Below, in pieces: positions 3,995 to 5,713 of a stretch of 5,713 nt of DNA (the first letter of the stretch is position 1; each line of letters opens with the position of its first letter). Both the position numbers and the translations under genes were made by a program. The DNA is from an uncultured Clostridia bacterium (GTDB lineage: Bacteria > Bacillota > Clostridia > Christensenellales > Borkfalkiaceae): positions 1-5,713 of the forward strand of contig CAMWQK010000069.1 in the NCBI GenBank assembly GCA_947176445.1, given 5' to 3'. The notes under the pieces were generated by a model, which saw only the letters and a program-made list of their open reading frames with translations, was not told the origin of the DNA and made no database searches.

Positions 3995-5374
3995 ATGAAT
4001 ATCATATCAGCGCTTGCGGCAGTCGGTTTTCCTCTCCTTGAGGACGGATTTCAAATTCCGCTCAACTGGCTGGAAAACTTCATACGTATCCTCATCGAAG
4101 GCATCGGCATTACGGGCGTCGGGATCATCGTATTTACCCTCATTCTGAAGGCGATCACGCTCCCCTTCGATATCTATCAGCGCGTCAAAATGCGCAAGCA
4201 GACGCTTGTGATGCGCTCGATGAAGGAAGATCTCGATAAACTGCAAAAGCAGTACGCGAACGACAAGACGATGTATCAGCAGAAAATGATGGAGCTGTAT
4301 AAAAAGAACGGTTACAGCCCTCTTGCGGCATGCCTGCCCATCATCGTCTCGTTTGTCATCCTCATCGTCGCGTTCAGCTCCCTCAACAGCTATTCGCAGT
4401 ATGCAAACCTCAACATGTACGAGAGAATGACGAGTTCTTATAACACGGCGATCCTCAGCAACTGCGAACTTCCCGAATATGACGAAAACGGCGCTTTCGT
4501 ATTTGACAGCGCGAAGGTCACTGTCTCCGAAGAGACGCGCGAGGGCGAGGGCACGTTCGTCGTCGTCAAGGCAAAAGCGGCGGACAAGTTTATGTTCTAC
4601 GAATATAATAAGGACGTAGACCACCCCACCGTCAACTACTATATTGATACGGACAAGCTCTACACCTTAAAGACGGCGGAAATCGACGCGCTCGTTCAAA
4701 AAGACAATCTTACGATCGAGAACGCTTGCTATAACTATGTGCGCGATATCGGCGCAGAGGCGGCGGCAAAGAGCTATCACGATAATCCCCCGAGCTTTTT
4801 GTGGATCAAGAACATCTGGTATCCGGATGTTTCGTACAACCATCCCATTCAGACGTACGACGAGTTTATCGGCACGCGCGGCATGGGAACGGAGGAAGTC
4901 GTCTTAAAAGACGGTTCAGAGTCGACCGTGAAGGCGATCATGACCGTCTCCATGTACGAAAATATCACCGCGAAGCTCGACGTTGAAAAGGATCAGGCAA
5001 ACGGATTCTTCATTCTCATCATCCTCTCCATCGGGCTGATGGTGCTCTCGCAGTTCATCACGATGAAGAGCTCCAAGGAGAGCAACCAGTATCAGACGGT
5101 AGACGGCAGAGGCGCGAATACGCAGAAAATCATGCTCTTCATGATGCCGCTTATCTATGCGATCTTTGCGTTTATGTACAGCGCGGCGTTCTCCATTTAC
5201 ATGGCGATGAGCAGCCTTGTGGGCATTCTCGTCACCGTCCTCTCCAACCTCATTCTCGGCAGAACGTTCAAGAAGAAAGAAGAGGCGATGATTATTCAGC
5301 AAAATACGCGCACGCTCCCCTGGATGAAGAACCAAAACGGCGGCAAGAACAACAAAAATAAGAAAAACAAATAA
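3995..5374 (+). CDS. yidC: YidC/Oxa1 membrane protein insertase with enlarged extracytoplasmic loop
   Basis: YidC inserts and folds membrane proteins alone or with SecYEG. The Gram-positive 5-helix core is visible: TM1 about 36-58, a cytoplasmic helical hairpin (60-107), TM2 SPLAACLPIIVSFVILIVAF (108-127), TM3 FFILIILSIGLMVLSQFI (338-355), TM4 about 379-397 and TM5 about 399-421. A Lys/Asn-rich tail ends the protein. K52 occupies the place of the conserved arginine in the hydrophilic groove, a conservative swap. The signature FLWIKNIWYPD (268-278) lies before TM3. Unusually, the TM2-TM3 loop spans about 131-335, whereas Gram-positive homologues usually have a few dozen residues there; total length is 459 rather than about 260-290. 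No lipobox cysteine is present at the N-terminus. AGGGTGA at 3985-3991 serves as ribosome binding site. Confidence 0.95.
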   Translation: MNIISALAAVGFPLLEDGFQIPLNWLENFIRILIEGIGITGVGIIVFTLILKAITLPFDIYQRVKMRKQTLVMRSMKEDLDKLQKQYANDKTMYQQKMMELYKKNGYSPLAACLPIIVSFVILIVAFSSLNSYSQYANLNMYERMTSSYNTAILSNCELPEYDENGAFVFDSAKVTVSEETREGEGTFVVVKAKAADKFMFYEYNKDVDHPTVNYYIDTDKLYTLKTAEIDALVQKDNLTIENACYNYVRDIGAEAAAKSYHDNPPSFLWIKNIWYPDVSYNHPIQTYDEFIGTRGMGTEEVVLKDGSESTVKAIMTVSMYENITAKLDVEKDQANGFFILIILSIGLMVLSQFITMKSSKESNQYQTVDGRGANTQKIMLFMMPLIYAIFAFMYSAAFSIYMAMSSLVGILVTVLSNLILGRTFKKKEEAMIIQQNTRTLPWMKNQNGGKNNKNKKNK

Positions 5375-5398
5375 CTACGGCATATAAGAAGGTAAGGT

Positions 5399-5713
5399 AT
5401 GGAAAGAAAAGAAGTTTTCAGCGGGAAGACCGTGGAGGAAGCAATCGAAACAGGATTAAAGGAACTCGGCGTCACGCGCGACGAGGTTCAGATCGAGACG
5501 GTGGAAGAGGGAAAGAAGAAACTCTTCAAATCGGTGCCCGCACAGGTCGTAATTACGGTGAAGGACAACAGAACGGACGGCGAGCGCGCAGTTTGCTTCC
5601 TCAAAGGACTGTTTGAAAAACTCGGATATGAGGTAGAACCCCTCCTCAGAGGCGAGGAAGAGAAGATCGAAATCGAGCTCGGCGCGGAATCCACGAAGGG
5701 ACTCATCGGGCGC
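5399..5713 (+). CDS. jag: Jag/KhpB (EloR) RNA-binding protein, N-terminal part (cut by window end)
   Basis: This is 105 codons of a protein that continues past the window. Residues 1-54 form a Jag_N domain (SGKTVEEAIETGLKELGVTR, then ETVEEGKKKLF). From about 62 the KH domain begins (AVCFLKGLFEKLGYEVEP), ending at the window edge in GLIGR, the start of the type-II KH GXXG-loop region. An R3H domain would be expected after it. Jag/KhpB binds RNA, partners with KhpA and influences cell elongation and division in Firmicutes. The start is set by AGAAGG (5387-5392), 6 nt before ATG, and the gene lies 24 nt after yidC, its usual partner. The Jag_N glycine-rich turn (commonly KKGFLGxG) reads GKKKLFKSVP here. 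The family call is firm. Confidence 0.94.
   Translation, partial: MERKEVFSGKTVEEAIETGLKELGVTRDEVQIETVEEGKKKLFKSVPAQVVITVKDNRTDGERAVCFLKGLFEKLGYEVEPLLRGEEEKIEIELGAESTKGLIGR

Noticed and set aside
4007..4624. 205-codon open frame antisense to yidC
   Set aside because: Its composition is full of R, D, E and H with no recognisable domain, as expected from the complement of a biased coding sequence; yidC on the other strand is unambiguous.

Overview
The window is a chromosomal replication-origin neighbourhood from a bacterium, most likely a Gram-positive Firmicute of the Clostridia type. The evidence for this is the gene order rpmH-rnpA-yidD-yidC-jag, a 5-helix YidC of Gram-positive topology, a Jag/KhpB RNA-binding protein, strong AGGAGG-type ribosome binding sites, sigma-A-type promoters and a Bacillus-like origin unwinding element. 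I cannot name the genus; an uncultured gut or rumen clostridial lineage is a reasonable guess.

Layout. Positions 1-1653 hold a leftward, tightly packed operon: rsmG (16S rRNA G527 methyltransferase), then a SLOG-superfamily (YpsA/DUF1273-like) protein, then a protein cut by the window edge that appears to enter a TolB/PD40-type beta-propeller. Positions 1654-2057 are a non-coding, AT-rich region with several DnaA-box-like 9-mers, six consecutive DnaA-trio triplets and an AT-rich stretch. I read this as oriC, or the unwinding half of it. From 2058 to the right edge all genes run rightward: dnaN (sliding clamp), then from its own promoter rpmH (ribosomal protein L34), rnpA (RNase P protein), yidD (insertion efficiency factor), yidC (membrane insertase) and the start of jag/khpB.

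How it fits together. Genes on both sides point away from the predicted origin, so they are co-directional with replication. The right arm couples replication (clamp), translation and tRNA maturation (L34, RNase P) and membrane protein insertion (YidD, YidC, Jag). Several junctions overlap or nearly abut: rsmG/SLOG share ATGA, SLOG/propeller are 2 nt apart, rpmH/rnpA are 3 nt apart and yidD starts inside rnpA. This suggests translational coupling.

Most notable points. dnaA is missing from its expected place between the origin and dnaN, while the origin unwinding element is retained directly upstream of dnaN. YidC has a very large extracytoplasmic loop of about 205 residues between TM2 and TM3. 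The Jag N-domain lacks the usual glycine-rich KGFLGxG-like turn. The best rsmG promoter has its -10 box touching the first ATG, implying a leaderless or nearly leaderless message. I see no mobile element, CRISPR array, tRNA or rRNA. Apart from these points the window is core housekeeping DNA, not an obvious new system.
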